Shown: positions 24,615 through 34,639, counted from the stretch's first letter. The stretch is 37,970 nt of DNA from Planctomycetia bacterium (GCA_009922585.1 RFVE01000005.1:1-37970), one strand, 5' to 3'. Notes: generated by a model from the sequence alone, not told the origin. Translations and numbers: made by a program.

Positions 24615-25859
24615 TTACCCACCACCCCGCCTGCCGCCCATGCCAGTTGCCGGAATCATCTCTTCATGAACGAATCGGCCGTCCCGGACAACACTCACCG
24701 ACAACTCCCGCAGCGTCGTATCGCCGTTGGCGTCGACGCTCCAGCGGCCGAGAACGCCATCGTAGTCGGCGGTCGCCAGGGCGGCTGTGGTAATGGTTCG
24801 ACGGGTCCGGCTACCAGCCGCCGCAATTGCCTGCAGCACGACGCCTGCCGCCTCATACCCACAAAAGGCGGAGGGCTCGGGGGAGTTGCCGAACCGCTGG
24901 CGGTAGGCGGCAGCAAAGGCAGCCCCGCGGGCAGTGGGCCGGTCGGGGGAGGGACCGCCGAAGGTGGCAAAGCACCGTCCCTCGACCGCCGCTGGACCGG
25001 CGGCATCAATGAAGGCCTGATTGAGGCAGCCATCTGGGACAAGCAGCACTGCCTCACAGCCAGCTGCCGCCAAGTCACGGGCAAGCTGGCCGCCCTTGGT
25101 CTGCGTACTCCCACCAAAATAGACGAGATCCGGGTCTGCCGCCGTGATAGCAGCAACGAAGGAACGAAACTCAGCCGCCTGCGGGTCGATTGATTCGTGC
25201 AGGAGCAGGGGCATGCCATGCTGCCGGCAGCGATCGGCAAACATGCTGGCGACGCCACGGCCATACACCCCGCCGTCATCGACCACGCAAACCCGGCGGA
25301 GGCCCCGGCCGAACGCCCAGTCGGCAGCCAGCGGTCCCTGCACGTCGTCTGCGGGAATCACCCGGATGAAGTTCAGCCGGCCGGAGGGGCGATAGATTGC
25401 TGGCTCACCTGGCTGCCCGAGGCCTGGTTTGGTCAGGCCCACAGCGGTGTTGGCCGGTGAGACCATCAGCAGGTCAGCATAGTTCAGGATTGGCAGCGAG
25501 ACCCGGGCCGCTGCCGAGTTGAGGGTTCCAATGACCGCTACGACATTTGGGTCGTGGACCGCCCGCCGGGCATTGGCCGCCTCGCCTTCACTGGTCCAGC
25601 GTCCCGTCGCAACCGAGGCGTTGTCGAGGTCGAGATATTGCACCTCGAACGATCCGACCCGGCCACCAGCCTCGTCAATGGCCAGCCGAATGCCCCGAAC
25701 GATCGCCTCGCTCGTCTGTCTCGCCGGTCCAGTCCGTGGCAGGCTGGAAACGATCACCACCTTTTCGAGTGCCGGTGGCCGACAGCCGACCACCAGACCG
25801 CCAAGCAGCAGAAAGAACGCAGCCAAGCTTCGCGTCGCGGCAGACAGCATCGGCCACAC
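24615..25859 (-). CDS. livK: Branched-chain amino-acid-type ABC transporter substrate-binding lipoprotein
   Basis: A periplasmic-type binding protein of the LivK/receptor family (type I fold) that would deliver substrate to livH-livM. GTG 25859 is chosen because AAGGAGG lies 7 nt upstream; it yields 414 residues with a lipoprotein signal (WPMLSAATRSLAAFFLLLGG, lipobox LVVGC, Cys26). Family segments are VVIVSSLPRTGPARQTSEAIVRG (key: S-P-TG), GIRLAIDEAGG, VAVIGTLNSAAARVSLPIL, RVIPADDVQGPLAADWA and DLVYFGGSTQTKGGQLARDL. The ligand is unknown. It is first in the operon livK-livH-livM-ATPase and starts 95 nt after rlmKL ends. Confidence 0.92.
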   Translation of the reverse strand: MWPMLSAATRSLAAFFLLLGGLVVGCRPPALEKVVIVSSLPRTGPARQTSEAIVRGIRLAIDEAGGRVGSFEVQYLDLDNASVATGRWTSEGEAANARRAVHDPNVVAVIGTLNSAAARVSLPILNYADLLMVSPANTAVGLTKPGLGQPGEPAIYRPSGRLNFIRVIPADDVQGPLAADWAFGRGLRRVCVVDDGGVYGRGVASMFADRCRQHGMPLLLHESIDPQAAEFRSFVAAITAADPDLVYFGGSTQTKGGQLARDLAAAGCEAVLLVPDGCLNQAFIDAAGPAAVEGRCFATFGGPSPDRPTARGAAFAAAYRQRFGNSPEPSAFCGYEAAGVVLQAIAAAGSRTRRTITTAALATADYDGVLGRWSVDANGDTTLRELSVSVVRDGRFVHEEMIPATGMGGRRGGG

Positions 25860-25866
25860 GGTGTTT

Positions 25867-25873
25867 CCTCCTT
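25867..25873 (-). promoter_or_regulatory. Ribosome-binding site of livK
   Basis: AAGGAGG on the minus strand with 7 nt to the GTG at 25859. It is the strongest Shine-Dalgarno site of the window. It selects GTG 25859 over the longer reading from 25901 and over the ATG at 25850. Confidence 0.75.
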
Positions 25874-25954
25874 GCCTTCGTGGTGAACGCTCTCTCGTCA
25901 TCGGTCAGGCCATCTATTTTTTGCTGACATTGTCTTCAGCCCGCTTCATCGCTG

Positions 25955-28127
25955 TCACGAGCGGTTCACCAGCCGCCAGGCCCGGTGAATCCGGGCGTTG
26001 CGAAAATCCTCCGGAATCGTTTGCCGGGTGATCTCTCGCAGGGCGTACCGCTGGGCCAGCCGTTCCTCCTCAAGCTTGAACCGGCGGAAGTTGACCGAGA
26101 AGTAGACCACTCCGTCAGTTGTGAGATTGTCAGCCACCAATTCGAGGAGGTCGGCATGGTCCCGCTGTACATCCCAGTCGGTCGCCGCTTTGGCCGATCG
26201 TGAATAGGTGGGTGGGTCGACCACAACCAGATCGAACGGAGAGTCGCCACGCCGGAACCGATGCTCGAGAAAGGCCCGGGCATCATCCCGTACAAGGTCA
26301 TGCCGGCGCCGGTCGGTGAAGCCGTTGGCGGTCAGATTTCTCCTCGTCCAGTCGAGATAGGTGTTGGAAAGGTCGAGACTGGTGGTCGTGGTCGCGTTCC
26401 CAGCAGCAGCCGCCACCGAAAAGCTGCCGGTGTAGCAGAAGAGGTTGAGCAGCCGGCGGCCGGCGGCCTCACCTCGAACAAGTGCCCGGGTGGACCGATG
26501 ATCGAGAAACAGACCTGTGTCGAGATAGTCCGAGAGGTTCACCTCAAACTGTAGATCGCCCTCAGCGACAGTGAACGTCGCCTGCCGGTCGTCGACCTTC
26601 TCGTACTGCCCACGAGCCCGCTGACGGCGGCGGGTCTTGAGGAAGACCCGGTCGATGGGGACGCTGAGTTCCGCCGCCGCCGCCTCAACCATCCGGTCGA
26701 GCCAGACATCGTGCTCAATCGCCGTGCGGTCGTGCGGCCGCTCATACTCAGCGACATGCAAATGATCACCGTAGCAGTCGATTACCAGCGGAATCTCGGG
26801 GATATCACGGTCATAGAGCCGATAAGCCTCAATCCCCTGCCGGCGGGCCCAGCGACCGAGATGTCTGGCCCGCTTCGCCAGTCGCCGCCGAAAATCCCCC
26901 AGCTGATCGGCAACCGTACGGCTCACCGACAGATGATCGACTGGCTGGGGAGCGTCAGCTCGTATTGCCCCCTGCTCTGCTTCGACCAGCCGCTGTGGCG
27001 GCTCCGAACGCTGCCGCAGGAACAGTTCCACCAACCGGCAGTCAATCGGGCCATTGGCCAGCGGCAACCGGCGATGCGGCTTGAGGCCAATCGCCTTGGC
27101 CGTGGTTGCCGGGGCCAGCACTGCCGCTCGCCAGCCGCCGCAGTGAAACTTCAACCAGTCACCCAGCCGGCGGAAGATTGCTGCCGCTCGAGCCACGGGT
27201 AGCCGTTCACCGTAGGGCGGATTGGTCACCACCAGCCCCGGCTCAGTTCCCGGCACTACCTCTTCAAAATGTCGCTGCTCAATGATGATGAACTCGCTCA
27301 GCCCGGCCGCTGCTGCTGATTCCCGGGCGGCGGCGACCGCAGCTGGGTCAAGGTCGCTGGCGTGAAAGCTGCCAACAGGCTGACACACCCGAGCCTCCAG
27401 CTCAGCCACAATCCTGGCCGCCAGCTGCCGGTCGCAGTCGGCAAAGCGAAAGAAGCCATGCCCCTTTCGGCGGGCCCGCAGGAGGCCGGGGGCAATGCCG
27501 GCCGCCTGCGTGGCGGCCTCGATGACCAGCGTGCCGGAGCCGCAGAACGGATCGAGGATCGGCTCGCCCGGCTGCCAGCCAGCCAGCCCGAGGATGCCGG
27601 CGGCAAGCACCTCCGATAGCGGCGCCTCGACCTTGCCCTGCCGCCAGCCCCGCTGATGCAGCGACTGCCCCGCCGCATCGCGGAACAGGGTGGCGGTGCC
27701 ACCGGACAGATGCAGGGCCAGCCGCAGACTCGCTCCGTGCAGCTGCACATTTGGCCGCCGACCGGTCGCCGCCCGCAGCCGCGTCGACCCGCAGCGTCTG
27801 GGTCGGCTTGAGCTGGGCCGGCCAGTCGATGGAGGCCACGGCCCGATAGAGCGAATCAGGTGAATCGACTGCAAACCGTCCCAGCGGTTCAAGGACGCGG
27901 ATCGCGGTGCGGCTTTCGAGGACTGAACGATAGAGCGTCTCGGTGCTGCCTGAGAATTCAACGGTGCGGCGGCCAACCCGTAGCTCGGTTGCCCCCACCA
28001 ACTCAAGTTCAGCCGCTAGCAGCCACTCCAAGCCATCAAGAGTGCGGGCAGTCAGCCGCGGGGGCTCTTCGGCTGCGGCTGGCAGCAATGGCCGTGGTGG
28101 CGGAGGCTGATCTGGAAAAGACGGCAT
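25955..28127 (-). pseudogene. rlmL: 23S rRNA methyltransferase RlmKL, frame broken by an internal deletion
   Basis: RlmKL is a fused enzyme: the RlmL half makes m2G2445 and the RlmK half m7G2069 in 23S rRNA (E. coli numbering). From ATG 28127 (GAGG 7 nt upstream) the THUMP-containing part reads LTARTLDGLEWLLAAELELVG, TVEFSG, SRTAIRVLEPLG and IDWPAQLKPTQTLRVDA. At about 27782 the frame ends; the enzyme continues in another frame with RLRAATGRRPNV, LDPFCGSGTLVIEAA, VVTNPPYGERL, then the RlmK half (YRLYDRDIPE, VNLSDYLDTGLFLDHR, NLFCYTGSFSVAAA, VVDPPTYSRS). About 25 family residues (the segment ending KDAIVD in homologues) are missing at the joint, which reads GTCGAC-G-CGGCTG. So this is a real deletion with frameshift, or a sequence/assembly error. 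The catalytic motifs downstream are intact. Confidence 0.8.
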
Positions 28128-28181
28128 GCGGGCCTCGCGGTTGTCCGCAGCATCAACTGCAGAGAAGGCTGACGGCTCTCA

Positions 28182-31100
28182 TCATTCGGCGGCAGTCGCA
28201 ACGTCGATGAAGCGATCCTGCATCGCCTGGACCGTCAACGGCTCATGCTGCAAGGCCTCCATGGCCCGCACGCAGGCCTCGGCTGCCGGCAGAGTCGTAA
28301 TGCACGGCACACCGTAAAGGACGCTCGCCGCCCGAATGCGGCCCTCGTCAGTGCGGGCGCCTTTGCCACGGGGCGTGTTGAAGATGAGCTGTACCCGACC
28401 ATCGATCAGATAATCGATCAGATTGGGATGCCCCTCTTGGAGCTTTTTCACCGGCTCCACAGGCACCCCTGCCTCGCTGAGCGCTCGGGCCGTCCCCGAG
28501 GTGGCGATCAGGCTAAAGCCGAGTTCAACCAATCGCCGGGCCACCCCGACCATTGCCTGCTTGGCCGGATCACTGGCAACGCTTAGAAAGATTGTTCCCG
28601 ACTCCGGCAGCACCGTGCCGGCGGCAAGCTGCCCCTTGGCGAAGGCGATGCTGAAGTTATCGCTCACGCCCATCACCTCACCGGTACTCCGCATTTCCGG
28701 CCCCAGGGCAATATCGACCCCGGCGAATTTCACAAACGGAAAGACACTTTCTTTCACACTAACATGGGATGGCAACGGATCGGCCGTGACGCCCTGCTCG
28801 GCCAGACTCTGCCCGGCCATTACTTTGACGGCAATCTTGGCCACTGGCACACCGGTCGCTTTGGCCACGAAAGGAACGGTTCGGCTGGCCCGAGGATTGA
28901 CCTCAATCACATAGAGGGTCGGCCCAGCCTCCTCCCGCTTGACCGCGAACTGAACGTTCATAAGCCCAACAACCCCAAGGCTTTTCGCCAGGCTGGTGGC
29001 CGCCTGTTTGATGACGGTGATTGTCTCCGGGGCGAGGCTGTGCGGCGGGATGCAACAGGCCGAGTCGCCCGAATGCACTCCGGCCTCTTCGATGTGTTCC
29101 ATCACCCCCGCCACAATTACGTCGGTACCATCACCGATGCAGTCGACGTCAACCTCAATGGCGTCCTCGAGAAACCGATCAATCAAGACAGGCTGTCCTT
29201 GGGAGACGGCAAAGGCCTCCGCCACGAACCGTTCAAACTGAGCCTGGTCGTAGCAGATCTCCATCGCCCGACCGCCGAGCACAAAGCTGGGCCGCACCAG
29301 CGAGGGATAGCCGATCCGGGCCACCTCACGGCGGGCCTGCTCGAGGGTCCGGGCGATCCCACTGGCGGGTTGTTTGAGCTCAAGACGGTCCAGCAGTTCG
29401 CGGAATTTCTCCCGGTCCTCGGCCTCTTCGATCGTGTCGACATCGGTGCCGATGATCGGGAGGCCGGCGGCGGAAAGCGCCCTGGCCAGATTGAGCGGGG
29501 TCTGGCCGCCGAGTTGGACGATCACGCCATCAGGATCAATTCGGTCGGCGATGTTGAGGACGTCCTCAGTCGTGAGGGGCTCGAAGAAGAGCAGGTCGCT
29601 GGTGTCGTAATCGGTGCTGACCGTTTCCGGGTTGGAGTTGACCATCACGCTTTCGATACCAAGTTCGCGGAGCGCGAAGCTGGCATGGCAACAGCAATAG
29701 TCAAACTCGATCCCCTGCCCGATTCGATTGGGCCCACCCCCGAGAATCATCACCCGCTTTCGGCCCGCCGGCTTCACCGGGGTCTCGTCCTCCTCCTCCC
29801 AGGTCGAGTAATAGTAGGGGGTCTCAGCTTGAAACTCGGCGGCGCAGGTATCGACCGCCTTGAAAGTGGCAAGGATGCCACGGGCCTTACGACTTTCCCG
29901 CACTTCCAACTCAGCGGCACCGAGCATTCCGGCCAGTTGACGGTCAGAAAAGCCGGCCTGCTTGGCCCGCCGGAGCAGCCGGTCGTCACAGCCAGCCAGC
30001 GTGCCGGCCGCCCGGACCGCCTGCTCAACCTCGACAATCTGGATGAGTTGGTCGAGAAACCAGGGGTCGATCGCAGTCAATTCATGCAGTTCCTCGCTGC
30101 TGACGCCGGCGAGAATGGCATACCGGAGATACCAGATTCGGTCCGGGTCGGGACGCGCCACCCGAGCCTTGATGTCATCCAACGCCGGCTGTCGCGGGGT
30201 GTCCCAGAGATCTTTGCCGTCGCTGCCGAATCCAAACGAGCCAACCTCCAGCCCTCGAAGCGCCTTTTGGAAAGCCTCTTTGAAAGTCCGGCCGATCGCC
30301 ATCGTCTCACCAACGCTCTTCATCTGCGTCGATAGCCTGCTGTCGGCTTCAGGGAATTTCTCAAAGGCAAATCGGGGCACCTTCACCACGACGTAGTCGA
30401 TTGAAGGCTCGAAACAGGCCTTGGTCTTCCGGGTGATATCGTTCGCCAGTTCGTGCAACCGCCAGCCGACGGCCAGCTTGGCAGCGATCTTGGCAATCGG
30501 GAACCCGGTCGCCTTGCTGGCCAACGCCGACGATCGGCTGACCCGGGGGTTCATCTCGATGACGATCATCCGGCCGGTCTCAGGATGGACCGCGAACTGG
30601 ATGTTGGAACCACCGGTCTCGACGCCAATGGCCCGGATGACCGCGAAGCTGGCATCCCGCATCTGCTGGTACTGGCGATCGGTCAGAGTCATCGCCGGAG
30701 CAACGGTGATTGAATCGCCGGTGTGGACGCCACAGGGGTCGAAATTTTCGATGCTGCAGATGACGACGGCATTGTCGTCGGCATCCCGCATCACCTCCAT
30801 CTCATATTCTTTCCAGCCGAGAATTGACTCCTCGACCAGCACTTCACCTACCGGCGAGAGGTCGAGCCCCCGCTGCACCTTCTGATCAAACTCCTCACGG
30901 TTGTAGGCCACGCCTGACCCTGAACCACCGAGGGTGAAGCTCGGCCGGATCACCGCCGGCAGGCCAATTTCGACCAGCATCTCCCGTGCCTCGGGCAGCG
31001 ACTTCACGAGCCGGCCTCGACAGGTGTCGAGGCCAATCTTCTCCATCGTCGCCTTGAACTGTTCGCGATCCTCTCCCCGTTTGATGGCGGCTGCCCGAGC

Positions 31101-31451
31101 ACCGATCATCTCGACGCCATACTTCTCCAACACCCCGTGCTGATCCAGTTCCATGGCCAGGTTGAGGGCTGTCTGCCCGCCGAGGGTCGGCAGCACGGCG
31201 TCAGGCTTCTCGGTGGCGATCACCTTTTCGAGCATCTGCCAGGTGAGGGGCTCGATGTAGGTCCGATCAGCCGTCCCCGGGTCGGTCATGATCGTGGCGG
31301 GGTTGGAGTTCACCAACACCACCCGGTAACCGTCATCCCGCAGGGCCTTGCAGGCTTGGGTGCCGGAGTAGTCGAACTCACAGGCCTGACCAATGACGAT
31401 CGGCCCGGAGCCGATCAAAAGAATGGTCTGGAGGTCGTCGCGGCGGGGCAT
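28182..31451 (-). CDS. carB: Carbamoyl-phosphate synthase large subunit
   Basis: CarB makes carbamoyl phosphate for arginine and pyrimidine synthesis, using ammonia from the CarA glutaminase. From ATG 31451 ([20 protein letters not shown]) the product has 1089 residues, close to the family norm. Two ATP-grasp synthetase halves are visible: first [20 protein letters not shown] and [14 protein letters not shown], second [18 protein letters not shown] and [15 protein letters not shown]-terminal MGS-like allosteric domain has [17 protein letters not shown] and FNTPRG. The frame is open to 31502 but lacks similarity there. No carA lies next to it. rlmKL starts 54 nt downstream; the upstream gap to ahpD is divergent, 125 nt. 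Confidence 0.97.
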   Translation of the reverse strand: MPRRDDLQTILLIGSGPIVIGQACEFDYSGTQACKALRDDGYRVVLVNSNPATIMTDPGTADRTYIEPLTWQMLEKVIATEKPDAVLPTLGGQTALNLAMELDQHGVLEKYGVEMIGARAAAIKRGEDREQFKATMEKIGLDTCRGRLVKSLPEAREMLVEIGLPAVIRPSFTLGGSGSGVAYNREEFDQKVQRGLDLSPVGEVLVEESILGWKEYEMEVMRDADDNAVVICSIENFDPCGVHTGDSITVAPAMTLTDRQYQQMRDASFAVIRAIGVETGGSNIQFAVHPETGRMIVIEMNPRVSRSSALASKATGFPIAKIAAKLAVGWRLHELANDITRKTKACFEPSIDYVVVKVPRFAFEKFPEADSRLSTQMKSVGETMAIGRTFKEAFQKALRGLEVGSFGFGSDGKDLWDTPRQPALDDIKARVARPDPDRIWYLRYAILAGVSSEELHELTAIDPWFLDQLIQIVEVEQAVRAAGTLAGCDDRLLRRAKQAGFSDRQLAGMLGAAELEVRESRKARGILATFKAVDTCAAEFQAETPYYYSTWEEEDETPVKPAGRKRVMILGGGPNRIGQGIEFDYCCCHASFALRELGIESVMVNSNPETVSTDYDTSDLLFFEPLTTEDVLNIADRIDPDGVIVQLGGQTPLNLARALSAAGLPIIGTDVDTIEEAEDREKFRELLDRLELKQPASGIARTLEQARREVARIGYPSLVRPSFVLGGRAMEICYDQAQFERFVAEAFAVSQGQPVLIDRFLEDAIEVDVDCIGDGTDVIVAGVMEHIEEAGVHSGDSACCIPPHSLAPETITVIKQAATSLAKSLGVVGLMNVQFAVKREEAGPTLYVIEVNPRASRTVPFVAKATGVPVAKIAVKVMAGQSLAEQGVTADPLPSHVSVKESVFPFVKFAGVDIALGPEMRSTGEVMGVSDNFSIAFAKGQLAAGTVLPESGTIFLSVASDPAKQAMVGVARRLVELGFSLIATSGTARALSEAGVPVEPVKKLQEGHPNLIDYLIDGRVQLIFNTPRGKGARTDEGRIRAASVLYGVPCITTLPAAEACVRAMEALQHEPLTVQAMQDRFIDVATAAE

Positions 31452-31576
31452 CAGGGAGGCCTTTAGAACTGATGAAAAAACAAATTTCGCCGAGGGTAGC
31501 ATCCAGGGCCCCTCCGGTTCAATCAGCGGCTAGAATCAACGCAAAACCCTCTGTGATTTTCAGGAGATCCCGTTTC

Positions 31577-32116
31577 ATGTCTGTTGCCACCCCCGCCCTC
31601 GACACCCTCCGCGAAACCATACCGGATGACCTCAAAGATGTCCGACTGAACCTCTCCAGCGTACTGGCCGGTGAGCACTTGCAGTTGGCCCAGTCCCTCG
31701 GCGTAGCACTCGCAGCCGCCCGGTTCATTCGGGCCGAAAAACTGGCTGCGGCGTTGGTGACCGACATCCAGGCCAGCCTCGGTGAGGCTGCGGTCGGAGT
31801 GCTTGCCGATGCCGAGGCGGCGGCCGGCATCATGGCGATGAACACGGTCTATTACCGATTTCGTCACATGATCGGCAAGGAAAGCTACTCGGCCCGTCCG
31901 GCCCGTCTCCGGATGAATCGGATGAATCAGCCGGCGACGAACAAGGCCGACTTCGAGCTGATGAGCCTCGGCTGTGCGGCACTCGCCGGCTGTGAGATGT
32001 GTCTCAAGAGCCATGAGGCCAGCCTGCTGAAACTCGACCTGAGTGAAGACGCCTGTCATGATGCTGTGAGGATTGCCGCCGTGATCAACGCCGTGGCCGT
32101 CGGCATGGGTGGCTGA
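31577..32116 (+). CDS. ahpD: Alkylhydroperoxidase AhpD
   Basis: AhpD is a thiol peroxidase/disulfide reductase of the carboxymuconolactone decarboxylase fold that in mycobacteria reduces AhpC through lipoamide. ATG 31577 with AGGAG 10 nt upstream gives 179 residues, the family length. Seen: IPDDLKDVRLNLSSVL at the N-terminus, AAGIMAMNTVYYRFRHMIG, the proton-relay segment with ADFELMSLGCAALAG, and the redox motif CEMCLKSHE (Cys-X-X-Cys followed by His). These equal the Glu118, Cys130, Cys133 and His137 set of the M. tuberculosis enzyme. No ahpC is adjacent. It is divergent from carB, and the PaaK-like gene follows after 80 nt. Confidence 0.92.
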   Translation: MSVATPALDTLRETIPDDLKDVRLNLSSVLAGEHLQLAQSLGVALAAARFIRAEKLAAALVTDIQASLGEAAVGVLADAEAAAGIMAMNTVYYRFRHMIGKESYSARPARLRMNRMNQPATNKADFELMSLGCAALAGCEMCLKSHEASLLKLDLSEDACHDAVRIAAVINAVAVGMGG

Positions 32117-32196
32117 GTGACCCGCGGCCGCCAGGCCATAGCTGCCCCCAGCGGGCGGGCTCAGCAACAACACGATCCAAGGAATTTCTCGTCAGC

Positions 32197-33459
32197 GTGT
32201 CTCCAACCACCGATCGCCAGGCGCTCGACCACCTGAAACTGAATCGGCTCAACGGGCTGCTGGATGAAATCCTGCCAGCGAACCGGTTTTATGCGGAACG
32301 GTTCGCTGGGCGATCCCCAGTCCTATCGTCGTTGGATGAAGTGGCCGAATTGCCCTTCACCACTAAGGCCGATCTGGTCGAGGGCTTTGGACCCAATGGC
32401 ATGGCCAACCAGACCTGGCCTAGTGATCGCTACGTGCGATTCCACCAGACCAGCGGGAGTCACGGTCGGCCGCTGCCGGTCATGGATACCGCTGCCGACT
32501 GGCAATGGTGGATGGCCTGCTGGCAAAAGATTTATGAACGGGCCAGCCTGCAGCCGGGTGATGGTGTTTTTGTCGCGGCCTCGTTTGGTCCCTACATCGG
32601 TTTCTGGAGCGGATTCGATGCGGCCATTGCTGCGGGTGGTCGGGCAATCCCCAGCGGTGGCCTCTCAACGATTGCCCGACTTGAACTGCTGCGAGCAACC
32701 AATCCGGCAATCCTCCTCGCCACTCCAAGCTACGCCCTGCGGCTTGCTGAGGTGGCAGCAGAGACAGGCATTGACACGACCCGTTCATCAATCCACTGCG
32801 TGATCGTGGCGGGTGAGCCCGGCGGATCAGTTCCCGCCGTCCGGCAGCGGATTGCAACAGCCTGGGGAGCCGAGGTGCTTGATCATGCTGGGGCCACGGA
32901 GATCGGGCCCTGGGGCGTCGGGACACTGGGCGGCCCGGGGCTTGAAGTCATTGAGGACTGGTTCCATCCTGAATTCCTCACCATTGCTGACGGTAAGCCG
33001 GCGGCTGAGGGCGAACTGGCAGAACTCGTCATCACCACGCTGGGGCGTGCCGGCTGTCCGGTCATCCGCTACCGGACGGGCGATGTGGTCCGCCCCCATT
33101 GGCCCGCGACAGAACCCCTGTCAGCAGGCGCGACTCCCTGGGTGCGGCTTGAGGGAGGAGTGCTCGGCCGGGCCGACGATATGCTTGTCGTTCGAGGCGT
33201 CAACGTCTTTCCCTCAGCCATCGATAACATCGTTCGCGGCTTCCCTGAAGTTGTGGAGTACCGCCTCAGCATCCGTCGCCAGGGCAGTCTCGACAGCCTG
33301 TCCCTGGCAATCGAAGATCAGCTGAACGCCCCTGAAAGAGTTGCCCGGGAGCTGCATGTGAGACTTGGCCTCCGGGCTGATGTCGAAGCGGTGCCCCTTG
33401 GTAGCCTGCCCCGGTTCGAGGGCAAAGGGCGACGGGTGGTCGACGAGCGGAGCAACTGA
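32197..33459 (+). CDS. PaaK-like AMP-forming acyl-CoA ligase (phenylacetate-CoA ligase family)
   Basis: The product belongs to the ANL superfamily, PaaK branch: adenylation of a carboxylate and transfer to CoA. Residues 1-60 match the PaaK start (LNRLNGLLDEILPANRFYAERF, then LPFTTKADL). The P-loop-like motif is FHQTSGSHGRPLPV (key T-SG--G-P), and the A5-type motif HAGATEIGPWG and the RTGDVV segment follow; GRADDMLVVRGVNVFPSAID carries the hinge. The C-terminal domain is short (420 residues overall). GTG 32197 is used; AAGGA lies 14 nt upstream, which is distant. No phenylacetate pathway genes are near, so the substrate is open. DUF971 follows 22 nt later and is likely co-transcribed. Confidence 0.85.
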   Translation: MSPTTDRQALDHLKLNRLNGLLDEILPANRFYAERFAGRSPVLSSLDEVAELPFTTKADLVEGFGPNGMANQTWPSDRYVRFHQTSGSHGRPLPVMDTAADWQWWMACWQKIYERASLQPGDGVFVAASFGPYIGFWSGFDAAIAAGGRAIPSGGLSTIARLELLRATNPAILLATPSYALRLAEVAAETGIDTTRSSIHCVIVAGEPGGSVPAVRQRIATAWGAEVLDHAGATEIGPWGVGTLGGPGLEVIEDWFHPEFLTIADGKPAAEGELAELVITTLGRAGCPVIRYRTGDVVRPHWPATEPLSAGATPWVRLEGGVLGRADDMLVVRGVNVFPSAIDNIVRGFPEVVEYRLSIRRQGSLDSLSLAIEDQLNAPERVARELHVRLGLRADVEAVPLGSLPRFEGKGRRVVDERSN

Positions 33460-33481
33460 CCGGAGGACAACAAAGGACACA

Positions 33482-33790
33482 ATGAGCAAACTAGTTCCCC
33501 AGGCAATTCGTCGCCGGGATGACGCCAGGATTGAGGTTGATTGGAGCGACGGCACCCGGGCGTCGTATTCACCGAAGCTTCTCCGTGATGCCTGCCCGTG
33601 CGCGACCTGCCGCGAGCAGCGGGCCGCCACTCCTGCAGCCAACCCGCTTCAGGTGCTCAGCCCCACGGAACTGGCGCCCTTGACGGTGACCGGGATGCAG
33701 CCGGTTGGACAGTACGCCTATAAAATCATCTTCTCCGACGGTCACGACAGCGGCATCTACACGCTGGAGTACCTCCGGGAACTGGCGTAG
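33482..33790 (+). CDS. DUF971 (GBBH-like N-terminal domain) protein
   Basis: A 102-residue cytosolic protein of the DUF971 family, related to the N-terminal domain of gamma-butyrobetaine hydroxylase. Seen: AIRRRDDARIEVDWSDGTRASYSPKLLRDACPCATCREQ (given here by its key residues: W-DG, LR--CPCA-C) and the C-terminal PVGQYAYKIIFSDGHDSGIYTLEYLREL. The Cys-Pro-Cys-X-X-Cys cluster suggests metal binding. ATG 33482 has AAAGGA just upstream. The function is unknown; members often accompany iron-sulfur or CoA-related genes, which fits only loosely here. The stop at 33790 is followed by repeat copy C. Confidence 0.88.
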   Translation: MSKLVPQAIRRRDDARIEVDWSDGTRASYSPKLLRDACPCATCREQRAATPAANPLQVLSPTELAPLTVTGMQPVGQYAYKIIFSDGHDSGIYTLEYLRELA

Positions 33791-33849
33791 CGCTGCAGAT
33801 GATCGTCGCGTGGTCTTTCCGTGAGGCGAGGCACCGTCAGAACAATTTG

Positions 33850-33980
33850 CTCGCGGGTGCCTACGCCCACTCGCTGGGCGTTCACTCAGGCCATTCGGGC
33901 CTTCGTTCTCTGCACGTCCGCATCGCTCCGCCATCCGGGCTTCGCTCGCTTCCCTCGCCCGCTCGTGAGCACAGGCACCC
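33850..33980 (+). repeat. Dispersed intergenic repeat, copy C
   Basis: Third of the related elements, on the plus strand, 59 nt after the DUF971 stop and in its sense orientation. The firm part is 33864-33954 (70 of 91 positions identical to copy B, no gaps). Hairpin 1 is AGGCC-ATTCG-GGCCT (33888-33902) and hairpin 2 GCC-ATCCG-GGC. The gap to the PEGA gene contains nothing else I could recognise. Confidence 0.75.
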
Positions 33981-34051
33981 TCTCGCTCGTCATCCGTGGC
34001 ATGGTGATGAAAGTCGGACACGATATCCGAGCTTTCCCTGACGCTAACCAA

Positions 34052-34639
34052 CTAGCCGCCAGCAGGAAAACTCGGACCCACGGCCGGCGGTGGCAGCGGT
34101 TGCGGGGCTGCTGGTTGCAGGGGTGGCGCCGCAGGAGGCGGCAACGGAGTCGGCATGTTTGGAGGCACAATTGCCGCAGGTGGCGGGACTGTGACCGGCT
34201 GCACTGGAACCGGCGGCCCACTCCCGGCAGATCGCCGCGCCAGTTCCGCCCGGCTGACCACTGACTCGGCCGGCACGCTGCCAGCAGGCACCATTGCCAG
34301 ATCGACAACGCGTTCGTCTCGAATTTCCCAGGGCCAGAGATTCTCTGTGACAAAGTCGAGCGGAAAGACCTCGTACCACGGAATGGGAAACGGCTGCCGA
34401 ACTGTCAGCGTTTCAAACCCGTCCTTCACCAGCCTGATCTTGCGGGTGCCGTAATAAACAAAATCAGTCGATACTGGTGTGGTGCCAATCTGATAGTCGT
34501 CAACATAGACGAGGGCACCGGGTGGATTGCTGCGGATCGTCATCCGGCGTTGGACGCACCCGACCGAAACGCCTGCCACCAGCAGCGCTAAGTTTACTGC
34601 CAGAAACACACCGACGCGAGGATGCCGATGATTTCCCAC
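34052..34639 (-). CDS. PEGA-domain lipoprotein with proline-rich tail
   Basis: A likely envelope lipoprotein. GTG 34639 gives 195 residues beginning with a lipoprotein signal (basic GNHRHPR, hydrophobic VGVFLAVNLALLVAG, lipobox VSVGC); ATG 34696 would add 19 residues and is an alternative. The PEGA domain follows: MTIRSNPPGALVYVDDYQIG and TPVSTDFVYYGTRKIRLVKDGFE, then PFPIPWYEVFPLDFVTENLWPW. The last 60 residues are rich in Pro and Ala. PEGA domains are surface-associated in many bacteria; lipoproteins of this shape are common in planctomycetes. It is convergent with DUF971 and divergent from the PP2C gene. No ribosome-binding site supports the chosen start. Confidence 0.8.
   Translation of the reverse strand: MGNHRHPRVGVFLAVNLALLVAGVSVGCVQRRMTIRSNPPGALVYVDDYQIGTTPVSTDFVYYGTRKIRLVKDGFETLTVRQPFPIPWYEVFPLDFVTENLWPWEIRDERVVDLAMVPAGSVPAESVVSRAELARRSAGSGPPVPVQPVTVPPPAAIVPPNMPTPLPPPAAPPLQPAAPQPLPPPAVGPSFPAGG

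Noticed and set aside
28764-30335. Long plus-strand open frame of 523 codons opposite carB
   Set aside because: It lies fully antisense to a highly conserved CarB sequence; high GC favours open antisense frames, and the translation has no recognisable domain.
33799-34041. Plus-strand frame of 80 codons through repeat copy C, with a similar frame at copy B
   Set aside because: The shared residues (HSG-GLRSL, PSGLR-LP) follow from the nucleotide repeat. No start site is shared, substitutions do not favour third positions, and the element also has paired stems.
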